From NCBI RefSeq assembly GCF_029227915.1, contig NC_079887.1, forward strand, positions 2,604,001 through 2,668,000: a stretch of 64,000 bases of DNA. The letters are read 5' to 3'. The number at the start of each line of letters is the position of its first letter. The first letter of the stretch is position 1. The notes under the pieces are model-generated. The model had not been told where the DNA came from. It saw only the letters and a program-made list of their open reading frames with translations, and made no database searches. Positions 1 through 13,883 of the stretch are shown piece after piece. This DNA is from Hydractinia symbiolongicarpus. Its lineage: Eukaryota; Cnidaria; Hydrozoa; Anthoathecata; Hydractiniidae. The position numbers and the translations under genes were made by a program.

Positions 1-2035
1 GGCCAAGCCCGGGATTTACGGGAAATTGCGGGTTTTCGTTTGCTGGCGATTAAACAACTTTCATTAAGCGTCTCATCAAAAATGAAAACATTTCTGAAAA
101 CTACAAGTCTCATGCGTTTTAGTGGTGAAAATTAATTTAAAAAATCGTTCGGGAAATGAGTTTACTCCCTGGGTACTTTCTTTGTATACTTTTGACTATA
201 CGGGCCGAGTCCGGGATTAACGGGAAGTCGCAGGTTTTCGTTTGCCGGCAATTAAACTTCTTTTATTCAGCGTCTCATCAAAAATGAAAACATTTTTAAA
301 AATTACAAGTCTCATGGGCTTTAGTGGTGAAATAATAATTTAAAAAATCGTTCGGGAAATGAGTTTACACCCCGGGTACTTTCTTTGTATGCTTTTGACT
401 ATACGGGCCGAGTCCTGGATTTACGGGAAATCGAAGGTTTTCGTTTGCCGGCGATTAAACTTCTTTTATTCAGCGTCTCATCAAAAATGAAAACATTTTT
501 GAAAAGTACAAGTCTCATGCGTTTTAGTGGTGAAAAAATAATTTAAAAAAATCGTTCGGGAAATGAGTTTACTCCCTGGGTACTTTCTTTGTATACTTTT
601 GACTATACGGGCTGAGTCCGGGATTTACGGGAAGTCGCGGGTTTTCGTTTGCTGGCGATTAAACTTCTTTTATTCAGCGTCTCATCAAAAATGAAAATAT
701 TTTTAAATACTACAAGTCTCATGGGCTTTAGTGGTGAAAAAATAATTTAAAAAATCGTTCGGGAAATGAGTTTACTCACAGGGTACTTTCTTTGTATACA
801 TTCGACTATACGGGCCAAGCCCGGGATTTACGGGAAATTGCGGGTTTTCGTTTGCTGGCGATTAAACAACTTTCATTAAGCGTCTCATCAAAAATGAAAA
901 CATTTCTGAAAACTACAAGTCTCATGCGTTTTAGTGGTGAAAATTAATTTAAAAAATCGTTCGGGAAATGAGTTTACTCCCTGGGTACCTTCTTTGTATA
1001 CTTTTGACTATACGGGCCGAGTCCGGGATTAACGGGAAGTCGCAGGTTTTCGTTTGCCGGCAATTAAACTTCTTTTATTCAGCGTCTCATCAAAAATGAA
1101 AATATTTTTAAATACTACAAGTCTCATGCGTTTTAGTGGTTAAAATTAATTTAAAAAATCGTTCGGGAAATGAGTTTACTCCCTGGGTACTTTCTTTGTA
1201 TACTTTTGACTATACGGGCCGAGTCCGGGATTAACGGGAAGTCGCAGGTTTTCGTTTGCCGGCAATTAAACTTCTTTTATTCAGCGTCTCATCAAAAATG
1301 AAAACATTTTTAAAAATTACAAGTCTCATGGGCTTTAGTGGTGAAATAATAATTTAAAAAATCGTTCGGGAAATGAGTTTACACCCCGGGTACTTTCTTT
1401 GTATGCTTTTGAGTATACGGGCCGAGTCCTGGATTTACGGAAAATCGAAGGTTTTCGTTTGCCGGCGATTAAACTTCTTTTATTCAGCGTCTCATCAAAA
1501 ATGAAAACATTTTTGAAAACTACAAGTCTCATGCGTTTTAGTGGTGAAAAAATAATTTAAAAAATCGTTCGGGAAATGAGTTTACTCCCTGGGTACTTTC
1601 TTTGTATACTTTTGACTATACGGGCTGAGTCCGGGATTTACGGGAAGTCGCGGGTTTTCGTTTGCCGGCGATTAAACTTCTTTTATTCAGCGTCTCATCA
1701 AAAATGAAAATATTTTTAAATACTACAAGTCTCATGGGCTTTAGTGGTGAAATAATAATTTAAAAAATCGTTCGGGAAAGGAGTTTACACCCTGGGTACT
1801 TTCTTTGTATACTTTTGACTATACGGGCCGACTCGGGATTTACGGGAAATCGCAGGTTTTCGTTTGCCGGCGATTAAACTTCTTTTATTCAGCGTCTCAT
1901 CAAAAATGAAAACATTTTTGAAAACTACAAGTCTCATGCGTTTTAGTGTTGAAAAAATAAATTAAAAAATCCTTCTGGAAATGAGTTTACTCACAGGGTA
2001 CTTTCTTTGTATACATTCGACTATACGGCCCAAGC
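1..2035 (+). repeat. Satellite segment with 'gggattaacggg' units and a repeated block
   Basis: Ten or so units of classes A and B. A 'tttgctggcgatt' class B unit followed by a 'gggattaacggg' class A unit begins at 1 and again at 813 (812 bp, four units). The block at 1-600, including the 'gtatgcttttg' and 'gagtcctggattt' variants, recurs at 5473-6072 and 7499-8098. No gene or other element is seen. Confidence 0.8.
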
Positions 2036-3249
2036 CCGGGATTTACGGGAAATCGCAGGTTTTCGTTTGCCGGCGATTAAACCTCTATCATTAAGCGTCT
2101 GATCAAAAATGAAAACATTTTTAAAAACTACAAGTCTCATGCGTTTTAGTGGTGAAAAAAAAATTTAAAAAATCGTTCGGGAAATGAGTTTACTCTCTGG
2201 GTACTTTCTTTGTATACATTCGACTATACGGGCCAAGCCCGGGATTTACAGAAATCGCGGGTTTTCGTTTGCCGGCGATTAAACCACTTTTATTAAGCGT
2301 CTCATCAAAAATGAAAACATTTCTGAAAACTACAAGTCTCATGCGTTTTAGTGGTGAAAAAATAATTTAAAAATTCGTTCGGGAAATGAGTTTACTCACA
2401 GGGTACTTTCTTTGTATACATTTGACTATACGGGCCAAGCCCGGGATTTACGGGAAATCGAGGGTTTTCGTTTGCCGGAGATTAAACAACTTTCATTAAG
2501 CGTCTCATCAAAAATGAAAACATTTCTGAAAACTACAAGTCTCATGCGTTTTAGTGGTGAAAACTAATTTAAAAAATCGTTCGGGAAATGAGTTTACTCC
2601 CTGGGTACTTTCTTTGTATACTTTTGACTATACGGGCCGAGTCCGGGATTTACGGGAAATCGCAGGTTTTCGTTTGCCGGCGATTAAACCTCTATCATTA
2701 AGCGTCTGATCAAAAATGAAAACATTTTTAAAAACTACAAGTCTCATGCGTTTTAGTGGTGAAAAAAAAATTTAAAAAATCGTTCGGGAAATGAGTTTAC
2801 TCTCTGGGTACTTTCTTTGTATACATTCGACTATACGGGCCAAGCCCGGGATTTACAGAAATCGCGGGTTTTCGTTTGCCGGCGATTAAACCACTTTTAT
2901 TAAGCGTCTCATCAAAAATGAAAACATTTCTGAAAACTACAAGTCTCATGCGTTTTAGTGGTGAAAAAATAATTTAAAAATTCGTTCGGGAAATGAGTTT
3001 ACTCACAGGGTACTTTCTTTGTATACATTTGACTATACGGGCCAAGCCCGGGATTTACGGGAAATCGCGGGTTTTCGTTTGCCGGAGATTAAACAACTTT
3101 CATTAAGCGTCTCATCAAAAATGAAAACATTTCTGAAAACTACAAGTCTCATGCGTTTTAGTGGTGAAAACTAATTTAAAAAATCGTTCGGGAAATGAGT
3201 TTACTCCCTGGGTACTTTCTTTGTATACTTTTGACTATACGGGCCGAGT
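2036..3249 (+). repeat. 607-bp tandem duplication (three units, two copies)
   Basis: The copies lie at about 2036-2642 and 2643-3249. Both contain the private variants 'cctctatcattaagcg' (2082, 2689; with 'gcgtctgatc' just after), a 'gggatttacagaaatcg' class B unit and a 'tttgccggagatt' unit, all offset by 607 bp. The second copy departs near its end into a standard class A sequence. Boundaries are good to about 20 bp because the flanks are homologous. Confidence 0.78.
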
Positions 3250-4919
3250 CCGGGATTTACGGGAAGTCGCGGGTTTTCGTTTGCCGGCAATTAAACTTCT
3301 TTTATTCAGCGTCTCATCAAAAATGAAAACATTTTTAAAAACTACAAGTCTCATGGGCTTTAGTGGTGAAGTAATAATTTAAAAAATCGTTCGGGAAATG
3401 AGTTTACACCCCGGGTACTTTCTTTGTATACTTTTGACTATACGGGCCGAGTCCGGGATTTACGGGAAATCGCAGGTTTTCGTTTGCCGGCGATTAAACT
3501 TCTTTTATTCAGCGTCTCATCAAAAATGAAAACATTTTTGAAAACTACAAGTCTCAGGCGTTTTAGTGGTGAAAAAATAATTTAAAAAATCGTTCGGGAA
3601 ATGAGTTTACTCCCTGGGTACTTTCTTTGTATACTTTTGACTATACGGGCTGAGTCCGGGATTTTCGGGAAGTCGCGGGTTTTCGTTTGCCGGCGATTAA
3701 ACTTCTTTTATTCAGCGTCTCATCAAAAATGAAAATATTTTTAAATACTACAAGTCTCATGGGCTTTAGTGGTGAAATAATAATTTAAAAAATCGTTCGG
3801 GAAATGAGTTTACACCCTGGGTACTTTCTTTGTATACTTTTGACTATACGGGCCGACTCGGGATTTACGGGAAATCGCAGGTTTTCGTTTGCCGGCGATT
3901 AAACTTCTTTTATTCAGTGTCTCATCAAAAATTAAAACATTTTTGAAAACTACAAGTCTCATGCGTTTTAGTGTTGAAAAGATAAATTAAAAAATCGTTC
4001 TGGAAATGAGTTTACTCACAGGGTACTTTCTTTGTATACATTCGACTATACGGGCCAAGCCCGGGATATACGGGAAATCGCGGGTTTTCGTTTGCCGGCG
4101 ATTAAACCTCTTTCATTAAGCGTCTCATCAAAAATGAAAACACTTTTGAAAACTATAAGTCTCATGCGTTTTAGTGGTGAAAAAAAAATTTAAAAAATCG
4201 TTCTGAAAATGAGTTTACTCCCTGGGTACTTTCTTTGTATACATTCGACTATACGGGCCAAGCCCGGGATTTACGGGAAATCGCGGGTTTTCGTTTGCCG
4301 GAGATTAAACAACTTTCATTAAGCGTCTCATCAAAAATGAAAACATTTCTGAAAACTACAAGTCTCATGCGTTTTAGTGGTGAAAAAATAATTTAAAAAT
4401 TCGTTCGGGAAATGGGTTTACTCACAGGGTACTTTCTTTGTATACATTCGACTATACGGGCCAAGCCCGGGATTTACGGGAAATCGCGGGTTTTCGTTTG
4501 CCGGCGATTAAACAACTTTCATTAAGCGTCTCATCAAAAATGAAAACATTTTTGAAAACTATAAGTCTCATGCGTTTTAGTGGTGAAAAAAAAATTTAAA
4601 AAATCGTTCTGAAAATGAGTTTACTCCCTGGGTACTTTCTTTGTATACATTCGACTATACGGGCCAAGCCCGGGATTTACGGGAAATCGCGGGTTTTCGT
4701 TTGCCGGAGATTAAACAACTTTCATTAAGCGTCTCATCAAAAATGAAAACATTTCTGAAAACTACAAGTCTCATGCGTTTTAGTGGTGAAAAAATAATTT
4801 AAAAATTCGTTCGGGAAATGGGTTTACTCACAGGGTACTTTCTTTGTATACATTCGACTATACGGGCCAAGCCCGGGATTTACGGGAAATCGCGGGTTTT
4901 CGTTTGCCGGCGATTAAAC
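3250..4919 (+). repeat. Satellite segment, part of a 5472-bp-offset block repeat
   Basis: About 2730-4370 matches about 8200-9842 unit by unit (offset 5472 bp, 27 units), including a shortened 'gggccgactcggg' unit and a 'gttgaaaagataaatt' tail. Within it, a two-unit block starting 'atcgttctgaaaatgag' at about 4198 repeats 405 bp later. No gene is seen. Confidence 0.75.
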
Positions 4920-7900
4920 AACTTTCATTAAGCGTCTCATCAAAAATGAAAACATTTCTGAAAACCACAAGTCTCATGCGTTTTAGTGGTGAAAATTAAT
5001 TTAAAAAATCGTTCGGGAAATGAGTTTACTCCCTGGGTACTTTCTTTGTATACTTTTGACTATACGGGCCAAGCCCGGGATTTACGGGAAATCGCGGGTT
5101 TTCGTTTGCCGGCGATTTAACCACTTTTATTAAGCGTCTCATCAAAAATGAAAACATTTCTGAAAACTACAAGTCTCGTGGGCTGTAGTGGTGAAATAAT
5201 AATTTAAAAAATCGTTCGGGAAATGAGTTTACACCCCGGGTACTTTCTTTGTAGACTTTTGACTATACGGGCCGAGTCCGGGATTTACGGGAAATCGCAG
5301 GTTTTCGTTTGCCGGCGATTAAACTCCTTTTATTCAGCGTCTCATCAAAAATGAAAACATTTTTGAAAACTAAAAGTCTCATGCGTTTTAGTGGTGAAAA
5401 AATAATTTAAAAAATCGTTCGGGAAATGAGTTTACTCACAGGGTACTTTCTTTGTATACATTCGACTATACGGGCCAAGCCCGGGATTTACGGGAAATTG
5501 CGGGTTTTCGTTTGCTGGCGATTAAACAACTTTCATTAAGCGTCTCATCAAAAATGAAAACATTTCTGAAAACTACAAGTCTCATGCGTTTTAGTGGTGA
5601 AAATTAATTTAAAAAATCGTTCGGGAAATGAGTTTACTCCCTGGGTACTTTCTTTGTATACTTTTGACTATACGGGCCGAGTCCGGGATTAACGGGAAGT
5701 CGCAGGTTTTCGTTTGCCGGCAATTAAACTTCTTTTATTCAGCGTCTCATCAAAAATGAAAACATTTTTAAAAATTACAAGTCTCATGGGCTTTAGTGGT
5801 GAAATAATAATTTAAAAAATCGTTCGGAAAATGAGTTTACACCCCGGGTACTTTCTTTGTATGCTTTTGACTATACGGGCCGAGTCCTGGATTTACGGGA
5901 AATCGAAGGTTTTCGTTTGCCGGCGATTAAACTTCTTTTATTCAGCGTCTCATCAAAAATGAAAACATTTTTGAAAACTACAAGTCTCATGCGTTTTAGT
6001 TGTGAAAAAATAATTTAAAAAATCGTTCGGGAAATGAGTTTACTCCCTGGGTACTTTCTTTGTATACTTTTGACTATACGGGCTGAGTCCGGGATTTACG
6101 GGAAGTCGCGGGTTTTCGTTTGCCGGCGATTAAACTTCTTTTATTCAGCGTCTCATCAAAAATGAAAACATTTTTGAAAACTACAAGTCTCATGCGTTTT
6201 AGTGGTGAAAAAAAAATTTAAAAAATCGTTCGGGAAATGAGTTTACTCTCTGGGTACTTTCTTTGTATACATTCGACTATACGGGCCAAGCCCGGGATTT
6301 ACAGAAATCGCGGGTTTTCGTTTGCCGGCGATTAAACCACTTTTATTAAGCGTCTCATCAAAAATGAAAACATTTCTGAAAACTACAAGTCTCATGCGTT
6401 TTAGTGGTGAAAAAATAATTTAAAAATTCGTTCGGGAAATGAGTTTACTCACAGGGTACTTTCTTTGTATACATTTGACTATACGGGCCAAGCCCGGGAT
6501 TTACGGGAAATCGCACATTTTCGTTTGCCGGCGATTAAACAACTTTCATTAAGCGTCTCATCAAAAATGAAAACATTTCTGAAAACCACAAGTCTCATGC
6601 GTTTTAGTGGTGAAAATTAATTTAAAAAATCGTTCGGGAAATGAGTTTACTCCCTGGGTACTTTCTTTGTATACTTTTGACTATACGGGCCAAGCCCGGG
6701 ATTTACGGGAAATCGCGGGTTTTCGTTTGCCGGCGATTTAACCACTTTTATTAAGCGTCTCATCAAAAATGAAAACATTTCTGAAAACTACAAGTCTCGT
6801 GGGCTGTAGTGGTGAAATAATAATTTAAAAAATCGTTCGGGAAATGAGTTTACACCCCGGGTACTTTCTTTGTAGACTTTTGACTATACGGGCCGAGTCC
6901 GGGATTTACGGGAAATCGCAGGTTTTCGTTTGCCGGCGATTAAACAACTTTCATTAAGCGTCTCATCAAAAATGAAAACATTTCTGAAAACCACAAGTCT
7001 CATGCGTTTTAGTGGTGAAAATTAATTTAAAAAATCGTTCGGGAAATGAGTTTACTCCCTGGGTACTTTCTTTGTATACTTTTGACTATACGGGCCAAGC
7101 CCGGGATTTACGGGAAATCGCGGGTTTTCGTTTGCCGGCGATTTAACCACTTTTATTAAGCGTCTCATCAAAAATGAAAACATTTCTGAAAACTACAAGT
7201 CTCGTGGGCTGTAGTGGTGAAATAATAATTTAAAAAATCGTTCGGGAAATGAGTTTACACCCCGGGTACTTTCTTTGTAGACTTTTGACTATACGGGCCG
7301 AGTCCGGGATTTACGGGAAATCGCAGGTTTTCGTTTGCCGGCGATTAAACTCCTTTTATTCAGCGTCTCATCAAAAATGAAAACATTTTTGAAAACTAAA
7401 AGTCTCATGCGTTTTAGTGGTGAAAAAATAATTTAAAAAATCGTTCGGGAAATGAGTTTACTCACAGGGTACTTTCTTTGTATACATTCGACTATACGGG
7501 CCAAGCCCGGGATTTACGGGAAATTGCGGGTTTTCGTTTGCTGGCGATTAAACAACTTTCATTAAGCGTCTCATCAAAAATGAAAACATTTCTGAAAACT
7601 ACAAGTCTCATGCGTTTTAGTGGTGAAAATTAATTTAAAAAATCGTTCGGGAAATGAGTTTACTCCCTGGGTACTTTCTTTGTATACTTTTGACTATACG
7701 GGCCGAGTCCGGGATTAACGGGAAGTCGCAGGTTTTCGTTTGCCGGCAATTAAACTTCTTTTATTCAGCGTCTCATCAAAAATGAAAACATTTTTAAAAA
7801 TTACAAGTCTCATGGGCTTTAGTGGTGAAATAATAATTTAAAAAATCGTTCGGGAAATGAGTTTACACCCCGGGTACTTTCTTTGTATGCTTTTGACTAT

Positions 7901-8541
7901 ACGGGCCGAGTCCTGGATTTACGGGAAATCGAAGGTTTTCGTTTGCCGGCGATTAAACTTCTTTTATTCAGCGTCTCATCAAAAATGAAAACATTTTTGA
8001 AAACTACAAGTCTCATGCGTTTTAGTTGTGAAAAAATAATTTAAAAAATCGTTCGGGAAATGAGTTTACTCCCTGGGTACTTTCTTTGTATACTTTTGAC
8101 TATACGGGCTAAGTCCGGGATTTACGGGAAGTCGCGGGTTTTCGTTTGCCGGCGATTAAACTTCTTTTATTCAGCGTCTCATCAAAAATGAAAACATTTT
8201 TGAAAACTACAAGTCTCATGCGTTTTAGTGGTGAAAAAAAAATTTAAAAATTCGTTCGGGAAATGAGTTTACTCTCTGGGTACTTTCTTTGTATACATTC
8301 GACTATACGGGCCAAGCCCGGGATTTACAGAAATCGCGGGTTTTCGTTTGCCGGCGATTAAACCACTTTTATTAAGCGTCTCATCAAAAATGAAAACATT
8401 TCTGAAAACTACAAGTCTCATGCGTTTTAGTGGTGAAAAAATAATTTAAAAATTCGTTCGGGAAATGAGTTTACTCACAGGGTACTTTCTTTGTATACAT
8501 TTGACTATACGGGCCAAGCCCGGGATTTACGGGAAATCGCG
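4920..8541 (+). repeat. 2026-bp-offset block repeat (ten units)
   Basis: 4920-6515 matches 6946-8541. Marker variants are 'ctgaaaaccacaag', 'gcgatttaaccac', 'ctcgtgggctgtag' and 'tttgtagac', which occur together after 4920, again after 6541 and again after 6946 (offsets 1621 and 405 bp). The block was therefore copied at least twice. A unit at about 6505 carries the unique variant 'cgcacattttcg' where 'cgcgggttttcg' is usual. Confidence 0.75.
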
Positions 8542-11500
8542 GGTTTTCGTTTGCCGGAGATTAAACAACTTTCATTAAGCGTCTCATCAAAAATGAAAAC
8601 ATTTCTGAAAACTACAAATCTCATGCGTTTTAGTGGTGAAAACTAATTTAAAAAATCGTTCGGGAAATGAGTTTACTCCCTGGGTACTTTCTTTGTATAC
8701 TTTTGAATATACGGGCCGAGTCCGGGATTTACGGGAAGTCGCGGGTTTTCGTTTGCCGGCAATTAAACTTCTTTTATTCAGCGTCTCATCAAAAATGAAA
8801 ACATTTTTAAAAACTACAAGTCTCATGGGCTTTAGTGGTGAAGTAATAATTTAAAAAATCGTTCGGGAAATGAGTTTACACCCCGGGTACTTTCTTTGTA
8901 TACTTTTGACTATACGGGCCGAGTCCGGGATTTACGGGAAATCGCAGGTTTTCGTTTGCCGGCGATTAAACTTCTTTTATTCAGCGTCTCATCAAAAATA
9001 AAAACATTTTTGAAAACTACAAGTCTCACGCGTTTTAGTGGTGAAAAAATAATTTAAAAAATCGTTCGGGAAATGAGTTTACTCCCTGGGTACTTTCTTT
9101 GTATACTTTTGACTATACGGGCTGAGTCCGGGATTTACGGGAAGTCGCGGGTTTTCGTTTGCCGGCGATTAAACTTCTTTTATTCAGCGTCTCATCAAAA
9201 ATGAAAATATTTTTAAATACTACAAGTCTCATGGGCTTTAGTGGTGAAATAATAATTTAAAAAATCGTTCGGGAAATGAGTTTACACCCTGGGTACTTTC
9301 TTTGTATACTTTTGACTATACGGGCCGACTCGGGATTTACGGGAAATCGCAGGTTTTCGTTTGCCGGCGATTAAACTTCTTTTATTCAGCGTCTCATCAA
9401 AAATTAAAACATTTTTGAAAACTACAAGTCTCATGCGTTTTAGTGTTGAAAAGATAAATTAAAAAATCGTTCTGGAAATGAGTTTACTCACAGGGTACTT
9501 TCTTTGTATACATTCGACTATACGGGCCAAGCCCGGGATATACGGGAAATCGCGGGTTTTCGTTTGCCGGCGATTAAACCTCTTTCATTAAGCGTCTCAT
9601 CAAAAATGAAAACATTTTTGAAAACTATAAGTCTCATGCGTTTTAGTGGTGAAAAAAAAATTTAAAAAATCGTTCGGAAAATGAGTTTACTCCCTGGGTA
9701 CTTTCTTTGTATACATTCGACTATACGGGCCAAGCCCGGGATTTACGGGAAATCGCGGGTTTTCGTTTGCCGGAGATTAAACAACTTTCATTAAGCGTCT
9801 CATCAAAAATGAAAACATTTCTGAAAACTACAAGTCTCATGAGTTTTAGTGGTGAAAACTAATTTAAAAAATCGTTCGGGAAATGAGTTTACTCCCTGGG
9901 TACTTTCTTTGTATACTTTTGACTATACGGGCTGAGTCCGGGATTTACGGGAAGTCGCGGGTTTTCGTTTGCCGGCAATTAAACTTCTTTTATTCAGCGT
10001 CTCATCAAAAATGAAAACATTTTTAAAAACTACAAGTCTCATGGGCTTTAGTGGTGAAGTAATAATTTAAAAAATCGTTCGGGAAATGAGTTTACACCCC
10101 GGGTACTTTCTTTGTATACTTTTGACTATACGGGCCGAGTCCGGGATTTACGGGAAATCGCAGGTTTTCGTTTGCCGGCGATTAAACCTCTTTTATTCAG
10201 CGTCTCATCAAAAATGAAAACATTTTTGAAAACTACAAGTCTCATGCGTTTTAGTGGTGAAAAAATAATTTAAAAAATCGTTCGGGAAATGAGTTTACTC
10301 CCTGGGTACTTTCTTTGTATACTTTTGACTATACGGGCTGAGTCCGGGATTTACGGGAAGTCGCGGGTTTTCGTTTGCCGGCGATTAAACTTCTTTTATT
10401 CAGCGTCTCATCAAAAATGAAAATATTTTTAAATACTACAAGTCTCATGGGCTTTAGTGGTGAAATAATAATTTAAAAAATCGTTCGGGAAATGAGTTTA
10501 CACCCCGGGTACTTTCTTTGTATACTTTTGACTATACGGGCCGAGTCCGGGATTTACGGGAAGTCGCAGGTTTTCGTTTGCCGGCGATTAAACTTCTTTT
10601 ATTCAGCGTCTCATCAAAAATGAAAACATTTTTAAAAACTACAAGTCTCATGCGTTTTAGTGGTGAAAAAATAATTTAAAAAATCGTTCGGGAAATGAGT
10701 TTACTCCCTGGGTACTTTCTTTGTATACTTTTGACTATACGGGCTGAGTCCGGGATTTACGGGAAGTCGCGGGTTTTCGTTTGCCGGCGATTAAACTTCA
10801 TTTATTCAGCGTCTCATCAAAAATGAAAATATTTTTAAATACTACAAGTCTCATGGGCTTTAGTGGTGAAATAATAATTTAAAAAATCGTTCGGGAAATG
10901 AGTTTACACCCTGGGTACTTTCTTTGTATACTTTTGACTATACGAACCGACTCGGGATTTACGGGAAATCGCAGGTTTTCGTTTGCCGGCGATTAAACTT
11001 CTTTTATTCAGCGTCTCATCAAAAATTAAAACATTTTTGAAAACTACAAGTCTCATGCGTTTTAGTGTTGAAAAAATAAATTAAAAAATCGTTCTGGAAA
11101 TGAGTTTACTCACAGGGTACTTTCTTTGTATACATTCGACTATACGGGCCAAGCCCGGGATATACGGGAAATCGCGGGTTTTCGTTTGCCAGCGATTAAA
11201 CCTCTTTCATTAAGCGTCTCATCAAAAATGAAAACATTTTTGAAAACTACAAGTCTCATGCGTTTTAGTGGTGAAAAAAAAATTTAAAAAATCGTTAGGA
11301 AAATGAGTTTACTCCCTGGGTACTTTCTTTGTATACATTCGACTATACGGGCCAAGCCCGGGATTTACGGGAAATCGCGGGTTTTCGTTTGCCGGAGATT
11401 AAACAACTTTCATTAAGCGTCTCATCAAAAATGAAAACATTTCTGAAAACTACAAGTCTCATGCGTTTTAGTGGTGAAAACTAATTTAAAAAATCGTTCG

Positions 11501-12130
11501 GGAAATGAGTTTACTCCCTGGGTACTTTCTTTGTATACTTTTGACTATACGGGCCGAGTCCGGGATTTACGGGAAGTCGCGGGTTTTCGTTTGCCGGCAA
11601 TTAAACTTCTTTTATTCAGCGTCTCATCAAAAATGAAAACATTTTTAAAAACTACAAGTCTCATGGGCTTTAGTGGTGAAGTAATAATTTAAAAAATCGT
11701 TCGGGAAATGAGTTTACACCCCGGGTACTTTCTTTGTATACTTTTGACTATACGGGTCGAGTCCGGGATTTACGGGAAATAGCAGGTTTTCGTTTGCCGG
11801 CGATTAAACTTCTTTTATTCAGCGTCTCATCAAAAATGAAAACATTTTTGAAAACTACAAGTCTTATGCGTTTTAGTGGTGAAAAAATAATTTAAAAAAT
11901 CGTTCGGGAAATGAGTTTACTCGCTGGGTACTTTCTTTGTATACTTTTGACTATACGGGCTGAGTCCGGGATTTACGGGAAGTCGCGGGTTTTCGTTTGC
12001 CGGCGATTAAACTTCTTTTATTCAGCGTCTCATCAAAAATGAAAATATTTTTAAATACTACAAGTCTCATGGGCTTTAGTGGTGAAAAAATAATTTAAAA
12101 AATCGTTCGGGAAATGTGTTTACACCCTGG
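8542..12130 (+). repeat. Satellite segment with 6- and 8-unit higher-order blocks
   Basis: A unit junction with tail 'gaaaactaattt' recurs at 8638, 9854 and 11476 (offsets 1216 and 1622 bp, six and eight units). Each is followed by a similar order of class A units, then a 'gactcggg' unit and a 'gggatatacggg' class B unit. The order is imperfect, with two extra units in the middle copy. No gene is seen. Confidence 0.72.
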
Positions 12131-13883
12131 GTACTTTCTTTGTATACTTTTGACTATACGGGCCGACTCGGGATTTACGGGAAATCGCAGGTTTTCGTTT
12201 GCCGGCGATTAAACTTCTTTTATTCAGCGTCTCATCAAAAATTAAAACATTTTTGAAAACTACAAGTCTCATGCGTTTTAGTGTTGAAGAAATGAATTAA
12301 AAAATCGTTCTGGAAATGAGTTTACTCACAGGGTACTTTCTTTGTATACATTCGACTATACGGGCCAAGCCCGGGATATACGGGAAATCGCGGGTTTTCG
12401 TTTGCCGGCGATTAAACCTCTTTCATTAAGCGTCTCATCAAAAATGAAAACATTTTTGAAAACTACAAGTCTCATGCGTTTTAGTGGTGAAAAAAAAATT
12501 TAAAAAATCGTTCGGAAAATGAGTTTACTCCCTGGGTACTTCCTTTGTATACATTCGACTATACGGGCCAAGCCCGGGATTTACGGGAAATCGCGGGATT
12601 TTGTTTGCCGGCGATTAAACCTCTTTTATTAAGCGTCTCATCAAAAATGAAAACATTTTTAAAAACTGCAAGTCTCATGCGTTTTAGTGGTGAAAAGATA
12701 ATTGAAAAAATCGTTTCGGAAATGAGTTTACTCACAGGGTACTTTCTTTGTATACATTCGACTATACGGCCAAGCCCGGGATTTACGGGAAATCGCGGGT
12801 TTTCGTTTGCCGGCGATTAAACCTCTTTCATTAAGCGTCTCATCAAAAATGAAAACATTTTTGAAAACTACAAGTCTCATGCGTTTTAGTGTTGAAAAAA
12901 TAAATTAAAAAATCCTTCTGGAAATGAGTTTACTCACAGGGTACTTTCTTTGTATACATTCGACTATACGGGCCAAGCCAGCGATTTACGGGAAATCGCG
13001 GGTTTTCGTTTGCCGGCGATTAAACCTCTTTCATTAAGCGTCTCATCAAAAATGAAAACATTTTTGAAAACTACAAGTCTCATGCGTCTTAGTGGTGAAA
13101 AAAAAATTTAAAAAATCGTTCGGGAAATGAGTTTACTCTCTGGGTACTTTCTTTGTATACATTCGACTATACGGGCCAAGCCCGGGATTTACGGGAAATC
13201 GCGGGTTTTCGTTTGCCGGCGATTAAACCACTTTTATTAAGCGTCTCATCAAAAATGAAAACATTTTTGAAAACTACAAGTCTCATGCGTTTTAGTGGTG
13301 AAAAAAAAATTTAAAAAATCGTTCGGAAAATGAGTTTACTCCCTGGGTACTTTCTTTGTATACATTCGACTATACGGGCCAAGCCCGGGATTTACGGGAA
13401 ATCGCGGGATTTTGTTTGCCGGCGATTAAACCTCTTTTATTAAGCGTCTCATCAAAAATGAAAACATTTTTAAAAACTGCAAGTCTCATGCGTTTTAGTG
13501 GTGAAAAGATAATTGAAAAAATCGTTTCGGAAATGAGTTTACTCACAGGGTACTTTCTTTGTATACATTCGACTATACGGCCAAGCCCGGGATTTACGGG
13601 AAATCGCGGGATTTTGTTTGCCGGCGATTAAACCTCTTTTATTAAGCGTCTCATCAAAAATGAAAACATTTTTAAAAACTGCAAGTCTCATGCGTTTTAG
13701 TGGTGAAAAAATAATTTAAAAAATCGTTCGGGAAATGAGTTTACTCACAGGGTACTTTCTTTGTATACATTCGACTATACGGGCCGAGCCCGGGATTTAC
13801 GGGAAGTCGCGGGTTTTCGTTTGCCGGCGATTAAACTTCTTTTATTTAGCGTCTCATCAAAAATGAAAACATTTCTGAAAACT

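Noticed and set aside
12545-12820. 91-codon and 102-119-codon frames spanning two units
   Set aside because: They arise only where a tail variant ('gataattg' or similar) removes the usual stop. The translation is the same repeat read in two frames, so these are not genes.
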